Assembly: GCF_003144195.1 (NCBI RefSeq) | Contig: NW_020290015.1 | Coordinates: 124,001-188,000, forward strand | Direction: 5' to 3' | DNA: 64,000 nucleotides | Origin: Ceraceosorus guamensis | Taxonomy: Eukaryota; Basidiomycota; Exobasidiomycetes; Ceraceosorales; Ceraceosoraceae | In this document: positions 32,546-45,400 of the stretch, piece after piece | Layout of the letters: every line of letters starts with the position of its first letter | Numbering within the stretch: position 1 is the first letter of the stretch | Position numbers and translations under genes: made by a program | Notes under the pieces: generated by a model | What the model saw: the letters and a program-made list of their open reading frames with translations, nothing else | What the model was told of the DNA's origin: nothing | The model's database searches: none

Positions 32546-33860
32546 TCACGCGAGAAGTGTATTGATCACGGACCGAATTTGATGAAATTACCTGCTTTTG
32601 CACAGCGTGGTGGCCGTGATGAGGTTCTTGCTGTCCAAATCGAGGCAGCCGACGCTGTCTGCGCCGCGAGCTTTCTCTTCAAAAAGTGACAGGCGCCCTG
32701 GACTCAATCACACTGGTGCGAACCGCGAGTGCAGTCAAGAGTCAGACGCTGCGCTCTGTAGTCGCGATGATGAGCTGCAAGTGTTGGGAGTGCCAGTGCG
32801 GAAGGAGTCAGGTGGTTGTTGACCTTGACGCCCATCGAATCTTTTTTCCCCTCGATCTTGCTGTTGACGCTGGCTTCCAGAAAGCATCACGGGAAGCTGA
32901 GGGCCATTTCTGATGCCTGATTAGAGGCTCAAGTCGTGACTTACCATCTTGAAATTGTGATGCTTACTTGACATTCAAGATCGATTCAGATTCGAATTCG
33001 TGACTTGAGCATCCCGCCACACGTCTTTGCCGTGCATATAGCGCTGCATGATCCTGCAAGAGCAACAGCTGCAGCGCGGTGGCCTTTGACTTCTGTATGG
33101 AGGTGGCCTGCACTGCACGCATGCACCAGGCGCGTGACTTGCGCGTCTGAGCGCGTCGCTTACGCGCCGATTGACGCGCCGCGACGAGTCATTTCTCACT
33201 CGTGACTCTAATTCAACCCAAGAGATGATAATAATAATAATATTTTTAAGTTTGATTGGCTTTCGGATTGACGCGCCGCTTCACTACGAGGAGGTCAAGC
33301 ACCAAAGTGATTTGTATGCGGTACCTTTTTCATCTTTTCGACTCAGACTCGCAGCTGCTGACGCGCATCGCGTTTGTTGTTCGGGCCGGCGCACCCTGCA
33401 CGGGCGTGGATTTCGACGGCGCTCCGCTTGATGCGTCGCGAGTGGACCCTCTGGACTCTGATGACTCTCTTAAGACTCACGACTTGAGTTCAGACTGGTG
33501 ACAGCTTATGCTGATCATGACAAGCGGCAAGATCGAGCGTGTGACACCTACGTTCGCTCAGCGCTCTGCATCGAACTTGTCTGCCACAGACCTCGATCCA
33601 GCAGACTCGCAAATCGCGATTGGTCTTTTGCTACAACTCATAACATTCAGGCCGTACGCCACTTGCCGCGCAGCTCTTCGTCACTCAGCATCCTAGGAGC
33701 GGCGAGTCGTGATTCGCGAGAAGGTGTTGGTGCTTAGTCCGCACAATCCTCCATGGCATTGTGACGATCCTCCTGTCGCACACTCGCGCCGGCGCTGGAG
33801 CTTTGGCTGTAGAAGGTACATCCTTCGCAGCTGTGCTCGCCCTCAGAAACGCGCGGTAGC
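32546..33860. other. Intergenic region
   Basis: These 1315 bases lie between two plus-strand genes. They contain an ATA repeat at about 33227-33241, ACTCGTGACTC at 33198-33208 and several related words (ACTCACGACTTGAG near 33476). Short open frames are not supported by homology. Confidence 0.45.
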
Positions 33861-36800
33861 ATGAGTCACGCCCGCAGGCCAGTTCTTGAGCCAATCGTCG
33901 CCAACACACCAAGACGACGACAACGCCAAGACCGGAGTGGTTCGAGCGCCACGCAGGCCGCCTCTCTACGGCGCATCGACGACGCCTCCACTTATAGAGA
34001 CAATCAAAATCAGGATCCAGACTTCTCTCCATCCTTGTCACACCGATCGTCGGGCTCAGCTCAATCCTCACCAGCCAGCTCGCCTCATCAGCGGAAAGTT
34101 GCCGCAGGCGGAGGAGCGTCTGGCCACAGCTTGCGCAAGATGCAGATCGAAGAAGGAGAGAAAGCGCGAGCTGCGAGAGCAGGCTTAAAGCGAAAGCGCG
34201 GAGGAGGTAGTGGAGGAGGTCTAGGGTCGCGAACCAATCTGGTAGCGGCCGAGATGCGATCCTCACCCCAACCATCGACCTCCAGAACACCTTCAGGGTA
34301 CTCACGCAGAAGCAAAAGCCGGACACGAGGCGAGACTGCCCTTCCTGCAGCGACAGGCAACAAAGGTCAACGACCTATCGCCGTCTCACATGGCTCCACC
34401 AGCAGCTTGCGCAACACCATGACCCGCCTGGAGCTTAGTGACGGCAGCCAGGATTCTGGAAGAAGACCAATGCGACGAAGCGCCAGCAGCCCTACCGGTC
34501 GCAGGACTTTGCCAATAAGGAAAGCATCCTGGAACCAGCGTTCTACTTCATCAGACCACGAGGCCTCTGGAGAGGACCATGGACACGCTCCTGAAGCTCA
34601 GAGCGACGATGATTTTGAAGAAGACGAGACCGAGGAACATCAGTACACTGAGGGTAATGGTAAGTCCCTTTGCGCATTTGGTACCTAAGCCCTTGACAGT
34701 AGCTAAAGACGTCTTGCATTCGCAGAGGTATCCTTCCGCCAGACAGCGACGTTCGCCCAGCTTATGCGGCTTCGTCTAACACACTTGAGCCGCATCAATG
34801 AAGACATTGGTGGGGATACTTGGGCCGTCACAAAGAGAGACTTGGGCCTTTCGATCATAGCTGCGGTATGTTCCTTCTTGTCTCGCTACATCAAGCGTAT
34901 ACGCAGTGCCAGACTGACGAGAGCGCCTTGGACTGTATGGTCGCTTCGCAGAGGTCGCGTGCTGAAACTCGCGGATCTCGGCGCGCTTCAGGCAGTCGCA
35001 AAGCGCCCCACAGCGTGTCCTCAGAATACACCGACACTTCTTCAAACGCGGAAGATAAGGAGACTTCCGCAACGCATCAGACAGGGCGATCTGCTCGGGG
35101 CGGTAATGAGCTCCGCAAACCCAAAGGGACCTCAGCCGTGTCGCCCGCGGTGCGTCGCGTCCGCATGGCCAACAACAGTCCCGCAACATTTGCCAAATCG
35201 AGCCCGGTGAGGACACGGGCACGGACAAGGACTAGCCGCGGCTCTCGTAAGTCCTTTCAGCCAAGTCGTCTTGCACAAGGACCAAGCCCACGCTTGGCTC
35301 GCACTGCACCAGGAAGGAGGAAAAGGAACAAAAGAGTCGCATTTTCTGCCAATGATCTACGACCCAGTCGTAGGCGCGCTCAAGGTGATGGAGATGATGC
35401 GGGCGCAGTGCCAAATGCGTCCGATGGAAGCGAGGAGGACTCTCACGCCCAGAGATACAGCGACGATGAGGACATGAACAATTCGCAAGACGAGTACTCG
35501 TCCGAAAGTTTCGACGAGGCCGATCCGGCTGGGGACAGCACCTTCGTGATCGAGGAGGACGAGGATTCTGATGAGGGAGAAGACGACTCGATGAACGTCG
35601 ACGCGGGCAGTCCAGCATTGCCAATCACTCGAAGAGCATCGGCGACGCTCAACAAATTGCGGCAGCAAGACATCCGCTCCTCCTTGATCGCGGCTCGTGA
35701 AGCTAGCCGCCCCCAGCGCACGATGGCCCCACCTCGCATCTCAGCCCGGGCGCAGAGTGGTAGCAAAGACACACGTAGGCGCACATCGCGCAGCAAAGGT
35801 GCACGAGACACTGACGGGACCACTTTAGACACGGTTGCCCGAGTATCTGACGAGGAGATGGCCATCTGCTCCAGCCCAACGAAAATCCGCAAGCTTCGCA
35901 ACGGCAAGCAGCTCCGTCTGCAAAGGTCCAGAGGCGAGATATCCTCGCCAGCGAGCGAGTCCGACGATGAAGCCGATTCGGAGAGCTTGCGATCGAGCCA
36001 CAGTGCTGGCTCAGGCCACTCGCACCACGAGGACGCGCCTGGCTCTGAAGACGAAATTGAAGAAGAGGAAGATGACATCATGGCCGACCCCACCTCTGCG
36101 AAGCTGAGCCGCCTGCGACTTGCGCGTCTGTCGGCTCTGTGCGAGGAGAGGGGCATCCCTTCTCAAGCCAAGAAGGCCATCCTCGTCGATCGTCTGCTCC
36201 AATGGGTGAGTGCGAGCATCTTCGTGGAGACGAGCAATTGCTGAATGCGCCACCTCATTGGTCACAGTTCAAGAAGCAGCTCAGAGACGAAGCTGGCTCT
36301 TTGTCGGACGAGGCTGCGCCTCGCTCGAGCAGTTCGATCTCTACAGTGAAGCCTGACGACAGCCAAGATGAGGATGTTCCCCCAGCAACAGCCACAAAGG
36401 TCCGTGCAGGCGGGCGACAAGCCGCAAAAGTCCGCGCCGTCGTCGTAGGGGCCCCTGGCCGCAAAAAGAGTGCTAGTCATACACCCTTGTTGCTGCGATC
36501 CACGTCCAAGGAGCCCAACTCTCGCCCGCCCAGCCCTGTTCTCGACGAAGACCACCAGGATGCGCAGCCAGCAGAGGCCGTCGATGAGCTGAACGGGCTC
36601 GACCTCGAGATGCTGAATCTGACGGACAAGGAGATAGCTCCTTTCAAGCTCGAGAAGCTGGACAAAATCGGCTCCGGGGGCTACAAAGATGTCTACATCG
36701 GCAATTACAGGCCGTCTGCAACGGCCTCCGCCACTAATCGAGGCCGAGCCATGAAGGTTGCGATCGCTGACATTCGGGACGATCTCACCGAGATGGACAT

Positions 36801-37641
36801 AAAGGAGCTCAGCCTGCTCCGCGATCTCAAGCATGAGAACATCGTCCGCTTCATTGGCGTCTCCATACCGGAGCCCCCGCGGCACGTTCCATGCATGATC
36901 GTATCTGAAATTTGCACCAACGGCGATCTGTTCGACTATGTCCGCAATGTCGAACCGCCGCCTGCAGAAGAGATTGTGAGTACGTTGAGTGACCGCTTCG
37001 TCTTGGCTCGCATGAACTGACATGGTCCACTCTCAGTTTCGCATCATGCTAGAGACTGCCAAGGGCATCGAGTATCTGCATAGTCGCGATCCCGCCATCA
37101 TACACCGCGACATCAAATCGACCAACATACTAGTCACCAGCAAGAAGGTGGTCAAAATCAATGACTTTGGTCTAGCTCGCGTCAAGAACACACGGCGGTC
37201 GATGATGCGTTCTCTCGTTGGCACTGTCAACTGGCAGGCCGCCGAGCTCTGGGTGCCAAAGCCCAATTACAACGAAAAGGTGGATGTGTGGAGCGTTGCG
37301 ATGACCTTCTGGGAAACTTTGCAGTGGCACGAGAAGGTCAAGAAGTATCCATTCGAGGGCATGAACGAGCATCAGATCTACCTCGAGGTTGGAGGGCCAA
37401 AACGCGTTCGGTGAGTGCACCTCCGCCCTTCGCGTTGCAGAGGTGTGCAGTGCCAACGGCTGACGCAAAGTCGCTCTCTCGCACTTGCAGTCCCAAGACG
37501 GCATCCATACGCAAGCGACATGGAGAAGGCATTGTCAATCTCTTGGATCGAATGTGGGATGCGAATCCGCGCAACCGCCCAAACATGCTTGGAGTTGTTG
37601 AGGAACTAGAGCGACTTCTTGCAGAGATCCGAGAGCGATGA
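33861..37641 (+). CDS. SAP-domain protein fused to a Ser/Thr protein kinase
   Basis: Six exons (33861-34659, 34726-34865, 34907-36205, 36268-36975, 37037-37410, 37491-37641) join in phase to 1156 residues. About 700 N-terminal residues are disordered, with basic Ser/Arg stretches and acidic runs (EEDEDSDEGEDDS), broken by one ordered helix pair, TFAQLMRLRLTHLSRINEDI. A SAP motif follows at about residues 706-746: SRLRLARLSALCEERGIPSQ and AKKAILVDRLLQW. It predicts binding to AT-rich or scaffold DNA. The kinase occupies residues 870-1156, with IGSGGYKDVYIG, a Lys in AMKVAIADI, IIHRDIKSTNIL, INDFGLA and DVWSVAMTFWE. The APE motif reads AAE. The sequence is TKL-like. Nuclear signalling on chromatin is an inference. 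I do not know a characterised fungal protein with this order of domains. Confidence 0.85.
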
Positions 37642-38174
37642 AGCCATTCGACAATTTTCAAGCTTACGCTCATTCCAATTCTGGGGCCTTGAGCATCCAC
37701 ATCCATCTTCTGCCCACCTTTGCACGACCACCCTACCTTGCATGCTCAAACATACACAAAGTCCAAACGCATCCTTCAACGAAATCAAGTGTCACGTTCG
37801 CAGCCACGCACACAGCATGTGATCCCATGGCAGTCGCCGGTCTAGTCTGATGAAGATGCGAGTGGAGGAGCAGCATGCCATTTGAGTACACGTGTAGCAA
37901 TTGTATAAGAACGTCGCGAGTGTGGAGGGGAGTCGATCAATGGTCAAGTCATACAAGAGGGTGAAGCGAAAGTGGCGCATAGCAAATTTGATGCCGGTGG
38001 ACGATCGGGGTCAGAGTCGAGAGGGACGGTCGTGGTGTGATGTCGAAGCGGAAGTCTGGACCAGCGAAGGCAGAGAAAGTATTCGAGGGCTCTAGCGGTG
38101 CGACAGAGGCGCCACAGCATCGTGCGACGAAGTCGAACCTTGTATTCGTAGTGCAGACGATGACAAGGTCGGGT
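37642..38174. other. Convergent intergenic region
   Basis: These 533 bases lie between the SAP-kinase stop and the stop of the small mitochondrial-type gene. No feature is recognised; the open frames are chance. Confidence 0.4.
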
Positions 38175-38625
38175 CTAGAAGCCAGCGAGAGCCTTGGCAT
38201 CTGCCATGCGCTGTGCTGCCAACTTGGAAGGGCGAGCGTCTGATTGGCTAAGACCTGGCATCGACTCGGAAGCTGGAGTTGAGAATTGTCTAGACATGGT
38301 ACGCAAATGCAGAAAAGGAGCAAGGAAATTTGGTCAGCGAGAAGCCGGCTTCGAATGTTTGGCTCGATATTCATCGAGAGAAGAACGGGCGAGGCGAAGG
38401 GGTGCTTGCTCACCTTGTGGGCATGGTGACCTTGCCGGCGTAGTTGCGGGTCGCAGCAACGGGTGCTGGCTGGGCAATCGATGCAGCCTGAGTGGTGATG
38501 CTGGCCGAATTTGTGGGTGCGGCTTGTTGCGCAGCCGTCGGTGCCTTGGCAGCTGCCGTGGTGATGGCGCGCGCTTGCTGGGCAGAGACGCGACGAGCAA
38601 CGGTGCGAGTGGCGAGAGAGAGCAT
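38175..38625 (-). CDS. Small protein with mitochondrial presequence, unrecognised
   Basis: Two exons (38414-38625 and 38175-38289) give 108 residues. The intron has a GTGAGC donor and a TCTAG acceptor. The N-terminus MLSLATRTVARRVSAQQARA is a textbook amphipathic presequence. Ala/Thr/Gln-rich sequence follows, then ATRNYAGKVTMPTRQFSTPA and a C-terminal SKLAAQRMADAKALAGF helix. No cysteine pair, transmembrane span or known family motif is visible. It may be a small matrix or inner-membrane factor; I assign no function. Support comes from the ATG, correct splice phase, the targeting signal and a TATATATA box about 150 bases upstream on the same strand. Confidence 0.65.
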
Positions 38626-38775
38626 TTTGAACAGTCGAGTCTGTTTGAGGATGGTATAAAGTCACAAAGGCAGGCGTGTTGCGTCTTGTAGATGCGAATG
38701 CTTGCGTTTGACTTTTGCGAAGTTGAGCAGAGTGAGGGCTAAACTTTTGGGAGGCGAGCGCTGGAAGGGGCTCTC

Positions 38776-38783
38776 TATATATA
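38776..38783 (-). promoter_or_regulatory. Candidate TATA box upstream of the small mitochondrial-type gene
   Basis: A perfect TATATATA lies about 150 bases upstream of the ATG at 38625, oriented with the gene. The position suits a fungal TATA element, but no transcript start is known. Confidence 0.35.
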
Positions 38784-38988
38784 CACCTCGGGCGGAAGGC
38801 GTTCACATCAGCAAGGATGAGCGGAAGAAGACTTGCTGGTGCGCAAGGGTCCGGCCCGCACCGACCGCCATCGTCATTGTGCGCTGCGCGTAAGCCATGT
38901 TCTGGTCTGGTCACGGCAGTCTTGGTCACAATCGAGTACGATGAGTCTTCCCGCGCCTCTCACGAAAAGCCTCCATTCATGTGAGACC

Positions 38989-39005
38989 CAGCCAGCCAGC
39001 CAGCC
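38989..39005. repeat. (CAGC)4 tetranucleotide repeat
   Basis: Four CAGC units in tandem in the long spacer, non-coding. Confidence 0.8.
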
Positions 39006-42000
39006 CTCCCTCTTGGATCGGAGGGAAGATTTAGAGCTCGGCTGCTTGCTAGCTGCCTAGCTGTGCAATCACGACGGTCACAGGTGTAGATGATTCTTGA
39101 TTGCATCTGTGCGACCGGTACCGTGCGTGCATCCCTTGTGTTCGTCGCACGCTTGGGTGCAAACAGAGGCGAGCGTCAGCCTCGGCATCAGAGCATCTGC
39201 AAACATCGAGGCGGCAAGCGGTCACCGGCTGTACCCGCAACAGCCCTACCGTGGGTAGATAGAGTTGAGCGGCAATATATAATTGCTGAAGGCGGCGAGT
39301 GGCATCCGCGCGGGCCCGCTCGCGCGAGTGGGACGAGCGATGACGACGATCGTGGGGAAGGAAGGATGTGCAAGGCCGCGCGCGCCTGCTGCTTGCTAGC
39401 TGCTTTGGCTCTCGGACTGTCTGATCGCTTCGACTCCGCTAGCAAGCAAGCATAGCCCCGCGGCGCTAAGGCAGCTCGCTCGCCTGACCATCGGACTGCA
39501 TGCACGGTCGAGCATACAGTCGTGAGTATATGCATGTAGTGCCCAAAGGCCGCAGGGATCGCAGCGCGATGCTCACCATATGCTGACGCTGCTTGTGCTC
39601 GATGCTTGCGGGCCGGCGCTCGCCCGCCGCTCGCCGCCCGCCCCGCTTCTGTCACGCGGTCCGGTCCGTCAACGCTCAATGGGGGAATGTGAATGCTTGC
39701 GACTCGACTGCTCTTGTGGGCGCCTATATAGCAACTTGGACCGCACCATCGTCTCCGCTCCACTTTCGAGCGCTTTCATCTGCAGCAGCCCAGGAACCCG
39801 GCTTTAGGCTCTCAGCAAGACAAGAGAAGGCTTATTGCTATCGTACTGTACTTCTTGCGCGATGGGAAACCGTACTCTACAACAGTTGTGAGTCAGCTGA
39901 GACTGTCCAGATGCCACACAGAGCCAAAGCATGAACATGAGTATCTAGGATGTGGAATCAAAAATGCCTTTCTACCTTCATCAGCTTAGCTCGTCCGAGG
40001 CACGGGTCCCCATGATCTAACAACAAGTCACGAGTGCTGCTGTGACTCAACGCGAAGAAGACTCGGAAACAGTTCTCACCGCGTGCGTGAGAGTCCGCGG
40101 CGTACGCGTACACAGCTAGCCCCACCACCACCAGTGCACGAGCCTGGTCTGTGCCCGATCCGAAGCAATAATCTCGCAAAGCGCGGCAGACACCGCCGGA
40201 GGCAAGGCATCATCAGCAGGAGCGAGCTCACCGTCAATGTCCGCCAGTAGTGGTACTACAAGTCACGAGTGCATGGTACTGTGACTGTATTTGGATGTGG
40301 GCCCATGGGCCCAGGGCAGCTATAGCTGGATGCTCTGCGCACTCAAATCTCGCGCTCGATCGCCAAGCGAATGCGCGCCTGAAAAGGTCCGTCGCACATC
40401 TTAATTGTGCGCGCTGCTGCGCGGAAGCTTGAATGATGGCGGCTGCATGCGGGTGTGGGGTGAATCACCAATGTTGAAGCAGACATCACGTCGGGGTTCT
40501 GAACCCTCGCGACGCTGCGTTGACTGCACGGTGCTGCCGCTGTGAAGTGAGCGGCTAGCTGCTGCTCTGCTACTGTATGTGGCTGCAGGTTGGACCCTGC
40601 CAAATCGCCAGCATTGGCCAAATCGCCCGCCACTCTCCAGCAGCAGCGCCTTGCCCTCTCACCTCTTCTGACGCTCGTAGCGATGCGCGGTGCAATCACG
40701 ACGTATTATTATTACGCGGTTATGCAGTCTAGTGAGTCACGAGTCACTCAGTGTAGAATCGCGATGTTGTGCACTCGAGCACCGCGTGCATATGCTCGAT
40801 CGATCTTGAGCCTGCACGCAGCGCAGCGCACGATGCCGTCATCGTCTGCAGTCTCTGTATCGACGCAAAAAGGCAGCCGTGGCGCGATAGCGCCAACAGC
40901 AACGTGGGAATCTCAATCATGATGAACATTCGAGAGCATTCATCGGACCTCCCGCATCATATCACAGCATGAAGAGGGGCCTGCTAGCGGTCAGATCCTT
41001 TTGAGGCTTCAGTAGTCCAAAGCTCCCGAAGGGACAAGAGCTCGTGAGCCTCGCCATGCCGGACGAAAGACTGATGATGAGCGCCGACAAGGCAGCGCAA
41101 TAAGCAGGCGAGTGATTGATAAAGGATGAAAATTGCGTTCCTTCGATAAGCAAGCACTTGATCTTCACGGCGTTACAATGTCCCAGAAGCTGACAGACTT
41201 GCCTTTTTGGGTGAATGAGATGAGGGATAGAATCTTGAATATTAGATTTCACTAGAGAATATGTGCGGACGATGATGGCCAGCGTCCCGATGCTAGTGAG
41301 GCCTGCACTACGTCCCGAACCGAATCGTCACGACTCGATTCACGATCCACCATAGTCAGAGAGTGATACTCACACTCACGACTCATCGTGACTGTACTTC
41401 GCAGAGCCGATTTAGGCAAGTCAGAAGCATCTCGAACATGAAGAATTCTTGTTCGCCCTGCGCGTCGTCGCTGCGTGCAGCTTTTTGATCACTGTTGTGA
41501 GTCACGAGTTGCATGCCCACGGACCTCCGTCGGGCTGCATAGCATGCTGGTGAGGCAGTGCCTCGGGGCGGAAGCTGCATGATGGTAGCGCGATGCAGCG
41601 CGACGCAGCCCGCGGAAGCCCCTATCAACACTTCCACTTCAACATCCACCCTTGGTTGCGCACGCGAGCCTTGTGGTGTTCGCTGCGATGCAGTAAAAAC
41701 AATCACAACCTTCAATGGTGATGCTTCAAATTGTCATACAAAGCATTCCACTGATCCGAGATCATGCAGTCTTGCTTGCCTATTCTGGACATTCGGCATT
41801 GCATGGCGTCTTGCGCTCATTCTGGTTTCAATCACGCCGAAGCGGAAGCTGCTGCGAAAAGGCTGCAGCAAGCGTGACAGCCCTCGACCGCGCTCGAGGC
41901 ACGCAAAACTCATTTACAATCTCGCGCACGCACGCGCATACAGTACCACTGTACACACGTTTGACTTTTGCTCTTGCTCCTCTCCTCGCATCCATCCCTT

Positions 42001-42430
42001 GGGCTACCTCACCCCTCCCTGCTCTTGACCGTTGCATTCACATTTCCCCACCCTAATCTCATCCCCTCCATTCACGACCCTAACGCCTTGCACGCACCAA
42101 ACGAGCTTGTGGCTTGTCTCCTACTCTACACGCCCGTCGGCGTTTGCCTCCCATTAGACCACTGCGGCGACTCGGCGAGCCTCGACATCGATTGGTAAAG
42201 GAGGTCTGGCTTTGGTACAGCTAACGTTCCACTCCGACGAGCCATTCACGCCTACTTACGAATACCATTTGACGCGACGCGATACGAGACACGACTCACA
42301 AAGTGACACCCGCAAACCCTGTCGGGAGCGCTTGGTAGGTGAGGGGCGAAGACCCTCAGTGCGCCTACTTGAGCGTTTCGCTGATCTCGCTCCTGGTGTC
42401 TGTCAGGTGCCAACGGCTCTGGGCTACAGA

Positions 42431-45400
42431 ATGGCTGCCTTCCTACCGACGCAGGAGCCGGGGCCTGGACCGACAGCGCAGCCTTTGCCTTCCTGGCTTT
42501 CCTACCAAGCGTACACCACCGTTGTCGGTCCCTTCACCGAGACTGTCACACGCATCATCTACTATCCGGATGGCAGCGCTCCTCCCACGCAGACGGTCGA
42601 GGTGAACGTGGGTGAGACGACAAGCATCGGCTATTCAGTGGTTCAGCGGCCTCTGCTCTATACAGGTCCGCTTCCGCCTCCGCCCTTGGGCACGCTCTAC
42701 ACCCTACCAGGCCAGGAACTGCCAAGCAGCTCAACTCAGCAGGTGACGGCTCCAACTTCTGCACCTAGTGAATCTGCACCACAGCCCAGTGGCACGGTGT
42801 CATCCAGTAATGATGTACCCACAGGTACATCAACCGCGCCTAGCGCGGCGCCGACTACGAATCCCTCTCAATCTCAAGGCGCAACGGGCACCGAAGGAGA
42901 ATCCGGTACCGTCATACCTGTCCCGACCAATACAGCTACATCTGCTGCTCCAACGCAGACCGCGAATCCAACGGCGACGAACACCGCAGCCACGAATACG
43001 GCCACCTCTGCGCCCCTTCCTCAACCAACCGATTCTGCAGCCGCTTCTTCTGTTTCCTCGCTGTCGAGTGTTTCTGCATCCAGCGCATCAGCGTCCAGCG
43101 CTGCCTCGGCGTCCAGCGCATCCGCCTCCAGCGCTGCCTCGGCTTCATCCGCATCAGCCTCAAGCGCGTCCGCATCTAGTGCTTCCGCTTCAAGCGCATC
43201 ACAATCGTCTCAGACCACACGACCGCAGCCTACCGGAACTATCGCAGGTATGCCTCCGAATGGTGGCGGATCTGGACTGTCTGGTGGTCAAATTGCGGGC
43301 ATCGTCATCGGCGCCTTTTTCGGACTGCTTCTGCTACTGTTGCTACTCTTCCTTCTGTGTCGCAGGCGCAATAGAGATCGCGGTGCGGAAGCTGGTGTGG
43401 GAGGCGCAACTGCAGGAGGAGGTCCCATTCGCAGATTCAGCGACAAGTACTCGGCTGGATTCTCCAGAGGCGGCAGTCGAAGACTTGGCACGTACGCGGC
43501 CATCGGCGCCGCTGGTGCTGGCGCCGCTGCTGCCGGACGCGGTGGACGTGGCAGCCTAGCAAGTGATGAATGGGAGGAAGATCAGCTTAATGGAGGGAAT
43601 GGCAGTGGATTCTTCGTCGTCGGTGGCCGCGACGGAGATCAAATGGCATCCGACGCCCCGGCTGTCGGCAGTGATCCTTTCAGCGACGGAGACGGCGGAC
43701 GAAGCACTGGTGTAGGAGGCGGCAAACGCAGAGCGCTCGGCGCTCTTGGTCTGGGCGCTGCCGGAGGATTTGTAGCAGCCGCGTTGGGCAGAAGGCGATC
43801 CAGTAACAAGGATAAGCAGTACAACGAGAAGGTGTCTGGCGGTGCGACCTCCGACGATGATGTTGACGCTCATGGCGCGGGAGAGGAGAGGCGGGGGCTG
43901 ATGGACTACGCAAACGTGCCACCCGCAGAGCGTGACATGTCTCAAGTTGGTCGTGGCGGCGCCGCGTGGGGCGAAGGCGACGGGGAAGGGGACATGACGC
44001 AGGACTCGGATTGGGCATCCAACGCTGGCGTCCTTGGTGCAGGTGCTGGAGGGCTAGCTGCTGCGGCCGCGGCAAGCCGTGGGCGAGGTGGCGATCCCAA
44101 GTCCGACCCAGAGAAGCAAGGCCTGATGGACTCTCAGTACGACGAGAGTGGCCAAGACGTCGGAAGTCCAACAAACGTCCGCAAGGGGATGACGCCGAGC
44201 CTCTCCGCCGGATCCACCTCTGGAAGCGGTGGTAACCTGTGGGGTACGCCATCAGCTCAGTATGCCGCGGCCGGACTTGCAGGGGCAGGTGCAGGTGCCA
44301 CAGCGGCTGGCAATACGCACCGTCGTAATTCGGACAGTTATGGCGGAGGTGGCTACACATCCGGCTCGCAGTCCGGCAACCACTCGAGCAGCAACAACAG
44401 CGGCAGCGGCTCACGATCCAGAGGCACACCAAGCTCGCGGGGAGGTGGCGGTGGCACCAGCAGCAATTCGACCGGGACGCGCACCGTCCAGGGCTCACCC
44501 TCTACCGTAACGAGTTTGCCACCTCCCCCGCGCGCTCCTAGAGAGCGACCCGGCGTCACAACATACGGCAATCTTGCTCCTGGAGCGGCGGCTGGAGCCA
44601 TCACCGCCGGGTCAGAGGGAGATACTGAGCGGAAGCCACGCATTCCTTCTTTCCATGCAGGATTCGGCGAAGGCGATCTGGGAATGACGGGCACAGAGCA
44701 GCCCGAAAGCGATGTTGAAGGCGCAACACGTGCACCAGCGCTACTCGGAGCTGTAGCAGCCGGCGCTGGCCTAGGCGCTCTTGCTGCTGGACACAGGGAT
44801 AGCGGGGGCAGCACCTACTCGCGTGGTGCTTACCCCGAGCGCAATTCGGCAGAGGTTGCCGCGACCCCGGACGAGGCAGATCGTCATAGCCGCTTCATCA
44901 GCCATAACACACCTCTGCTAGGCCCAGGAGCAGGTGGCGCTCAGACCGATGCAGGATCAACCTCGCAAAGCACCGCGCATTTGTCACCTTACGCTCCTCC
45001 CGCTGCTGGATATGGCGCTCATGGACGTCTATCAACCATCCGTTCCGTTGGCGAGTTTGGCGAAGGCAGTGCTGGCGGTGGATCGGCTCTCCACTCTTTG
45101 GCATCAGGCTCTGGTAGCGGAGGCAGCGCGTCGCAGTTCGGTTCGCGAGGTCAGAGCAGTCAACAAAATGCCCCGTCTGAAGAGGCTGGCGCCGCTTTGG
45201 GAACAGCGGGCGGAGCTGCTAGCTTCTACACTCCCCCTGGCTCACCACGAGGCACTCTCGGTCAACCCAGAAGCATGCGAAGCTTGGGTTCTACCGGTGG
45301 TGCGCCGAGCAGACTTGGAGGACCTTCTGGCTGGACACGAGAGACAGACGACGAAATCGACGATTCCGAGAACCCCTTCGAGGACACGCGTGCGATCAGG

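Larger units (their letters stand above)
38626..42430. other. Very long divergent intergenic region (3.8 kb)
   Basis: No gene could be supported between the small mitochondrial-type gene and the large membrane protein gene. The stretch holds a CAGC tetranucleotide repeat (38989-39005), ACCGGTACCG at 39114, TCACGAGT at 40026, 40263, 40738 and 41502, and a compound ACTCACGACTCATCGTGACTGT region at 41374-41395. A possible intron of the 5-prime untranslated region of the downstream gene lies at about 42335-42407 (GTAGGTGAG to CTGTCAG). The open frames are short and begin mostly with non-ATG codons. Confidence 0.5.

Noticed and set aside
35443-36156. Minus-strand Ser-rich open frame of 237 codons
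   Set aside because: It is the complement of the acidic Glu/Asp-rich coding sequence in the SAP-kinase gene.
43680-44498. Minus-strand Arg/Cys-rich open frame of 272 codons
   Set aside because: It is the complement of the Gly/Ser-rich tail of the large membrane protein and is explained by its codon composition.
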